From positions 1 through 39,169 of the forward strand of contig NPFB01000033.1 in the NCBI GenBank assembly GCA_014084085.1: a DNA stretch of 39,169 bases, read 5' to 3'. A model generated the notes under the pieces. The model was given only the letters and a program-made list of their open reading frames with translations. It was not told the origin of the DNA and searched no databases. The position numbers and the translations under genes were made by a program. Positions 38,086-39,169 of the stretch are shown piece after piece (positions within the stretch are counted from its first letter, which is position 1; each line of letters begins with the position of its first letter). The stretch comes from Hondaea fermentalgiana (taxonomy: Eukaryota > Sar > Bigyra > Thraustochytrida > Thraustochytriidae).

Positions 38086-38289
38086 TTAGCTGTTGCGGAC
38101 AATATCAGAATTTGCGGCGTTGTCCTCGCGGTCGTCGACCTTCTTTGCAAAATGCTCGTACGAGATGCGATGAATGTCTGCGATATTGCTTGGCTGCTGA
38201 CGAATAATTGCCTTGGACCACTCCTTGAGGATGCCAGCCATCTCGGGCCGAATAACAATCTGCTCTGCCTGGAAAATACGCGTGTCCAT
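38086..38289 (-). CDS. RIIa-domain (ropporin/RSP11-like) axonemal protein
   Basis: 67 residues, easily missed because of its size. It is almost entirely a dimerisation/docking (RIIa) domain: IFQAEQIVIRPEMAGILKEW, then KAIIRQQPSNI and the closing YEHFAKK, which follow the ropporin/radial-spoke protein 11 pattern (xxQIxIPPELPxILKxxTKAxIRxQP...YF). In this group the domain binds amphipathic helices of AKAP-like partners such as radial spoke protein 3 in flagellar axonemes, or anchors sperm-type fibrous sheath proteins. The ATG at 38289 lies where homologues start. The 17 residues after the domain are acidic and end with TAA at 38086; a 3' exon reached by a splice cannot be excluded. Fits with IFT74 in the same window as evidence for a flagellated stage. 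Confidence 0.78.
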   Translation of the reverse strand: MDTRIFQAEQIVIRPEMAGILKEWSKAIIRQQPSNIADIHRISYEHFAKKVDDREDNAANSDIVRNS

Positions 38290-39169
38290 CGTTTCGATCG
38301 GGCGGCAGTTCTACGGTCCTCAAGTAGCTTCCGTCAGCAGACTGGCCTTCGCACGCGTCACTGTCCACGTCTCGCTGGCGCTCACGCGTCGTTGACCTGA
38401 CTTTGCAATTTGTCGTCGCACAGCGTGTCTTGGCCGTGGGTTCGTATACGAACTCGATATTTTCTTACCAAACCAATCAGTCAGCTCATAGCTCAATCAC
38501 ACTGTGAGTGGCGTGGCAGCGACTTTACTTTACTTGGTCACCGGTCACAGCGGAACTACACCAGTGCCACGAGAGTTGGCCGCGCCGCCGCCCAACCCGC
38601 CTCACCACTGCTCAACGGACATATCATCTCTCTGGGGAGGGAGGCATGGAGCGTCTTGGTGTCCCATAACTTCTTGATGAAGATCCAAAGAGCGTCTCGT
38701 ACTCAAGAGACCGAGCTCAATTGCAAGTGCATTAGAAGCGTGCTCAGCTTGTAGGCTACTCCAAGTTCTTGGCCTCCGTTCCTGCGCTCTCACACTACGT
38801 CTCGATTTGCGGCTCGCCGAGTGCTACATCATCTGGAGCGCGCGAGCGAGAGCCTAAGCCCCAAGCGAGGGTGAACACGCCCGCGATCTCAGCAACACGG
38901 TCGTCCTCCTCAGCTCGCAGCGCGCCAGCAGCAAGCGCGAGCGCGTCCCGCCTGCGAAGATCGAGTCGGGGCCTCGGTCGCGCATGATGGCGGCGTGCGA
39001 GTCTGGCTCGGACGAGCAGAACGGCCCCTAAGGCGACGAAGAGCGAAGGCAAGACGCCAACTCCGCGCGGCAGCGAGCGCGCGCGAGGGCAGATGGCCGC
39101 CCGCGTGGTGCTGGGCGGCGCGCGGCGCTGGCGACCTGCGACGGAGCGCGCCGCCCAGAGCGCGCGACG
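38290..39169. other. Right-hand flank, no confident gene
   Basis: Promoter side of the RIIa gene, then about 400 bp of mixed sequence and a very GC-rich end. An ATG at 39092 opens a frame that stays open to the window edge (MAARVVLGGARRW...), so a gene may begin there, but the composition is too biased to be sure. Reading frames at 38769-39052 lack ATG starts and look like chance frames. Confidence 0.5.

Noticed and set aside
38795..39052. Minus-strand frame of about 85 codons
   Set aside because: No ATG start, strongly biased composition, and an equally open plus-strand frame overlaps it.

Overview
This is nuclear eukaryotic DNA, GC-rich overall. It holds twelve genes that can be assigned to a family or described with some confidence, plus a few weak candidates. 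Only one confident gene, the AP-1 sigma subunit, carries a visible intron; it is short with clean GT-AG ends. Very few introns, long GC-rich intergenic DNA full of microsatellites, flagellar genes (IFT74, a RIIa-domain protein), a (6-4)-type photolyase and a TOR complex subunit suggest a unicellular flagellated protist. A thraustochytrid or other labyrinthulomycete stramenopile would fit, but this is inferred from gene style and not proven. Two runs of exactly 100 N mark assembly gaps, each beside a long microsatellite.

Left part (1-9588): a GC-rich flank beginning in a CAG repeat, then a compact block with alternating strands: (6-4) photolyase/cryptochrome (-), LST8 of the TOR complexes (+), AP-1 sigma (-), IFT74 (+), and an ERGIC/Erv41-46 cargo receptor (-). 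Neighbours alternate between head-to-head pairs sharing promoters of 589-730 bp and tail-to-tail pairs 142-468 bp apart.

Middle (9589-20509): about 10.9 kb with no recognisable gene. It is packed with short-period repeats: a 12-bp minisatellite, several 5-bp arrays, and a (CTG)n tract interrupted by a gap. Two spliced reading frames (11513-12186 and 16385-16844) look better than background but match no family I know.

Right part (20510-39169): an AGC-type kinase-like protein with degraded catalytic motifs (+), the rRNA m5C methyltransferase NSUN5/Rcm1 (+), a large coiled-coil protein (-), a REEP/HVA22 ER-shaping protein (+), the ribosome-assembly GTPase BMS1 (-), the nucleolar protein RRP1 (+), a coiled-coil plus RRM protein (-), and a tiny RIIa/ropporin-like axonemal protein (-). 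BMS1 and RRP1 are divergent across 716 bp that carry a cluster of palindromic ACGAAACG-type motifs. With NSUN5, this makes three ribosome-biogenesis genes within 13 kb. IFT74 and the RIIa protein are flagellar.

No transposon, CRISPR array, convincing tRNA or rRNA gene was seen. I could not run homology searches; assignments come from recognised motifs and remembered family features.
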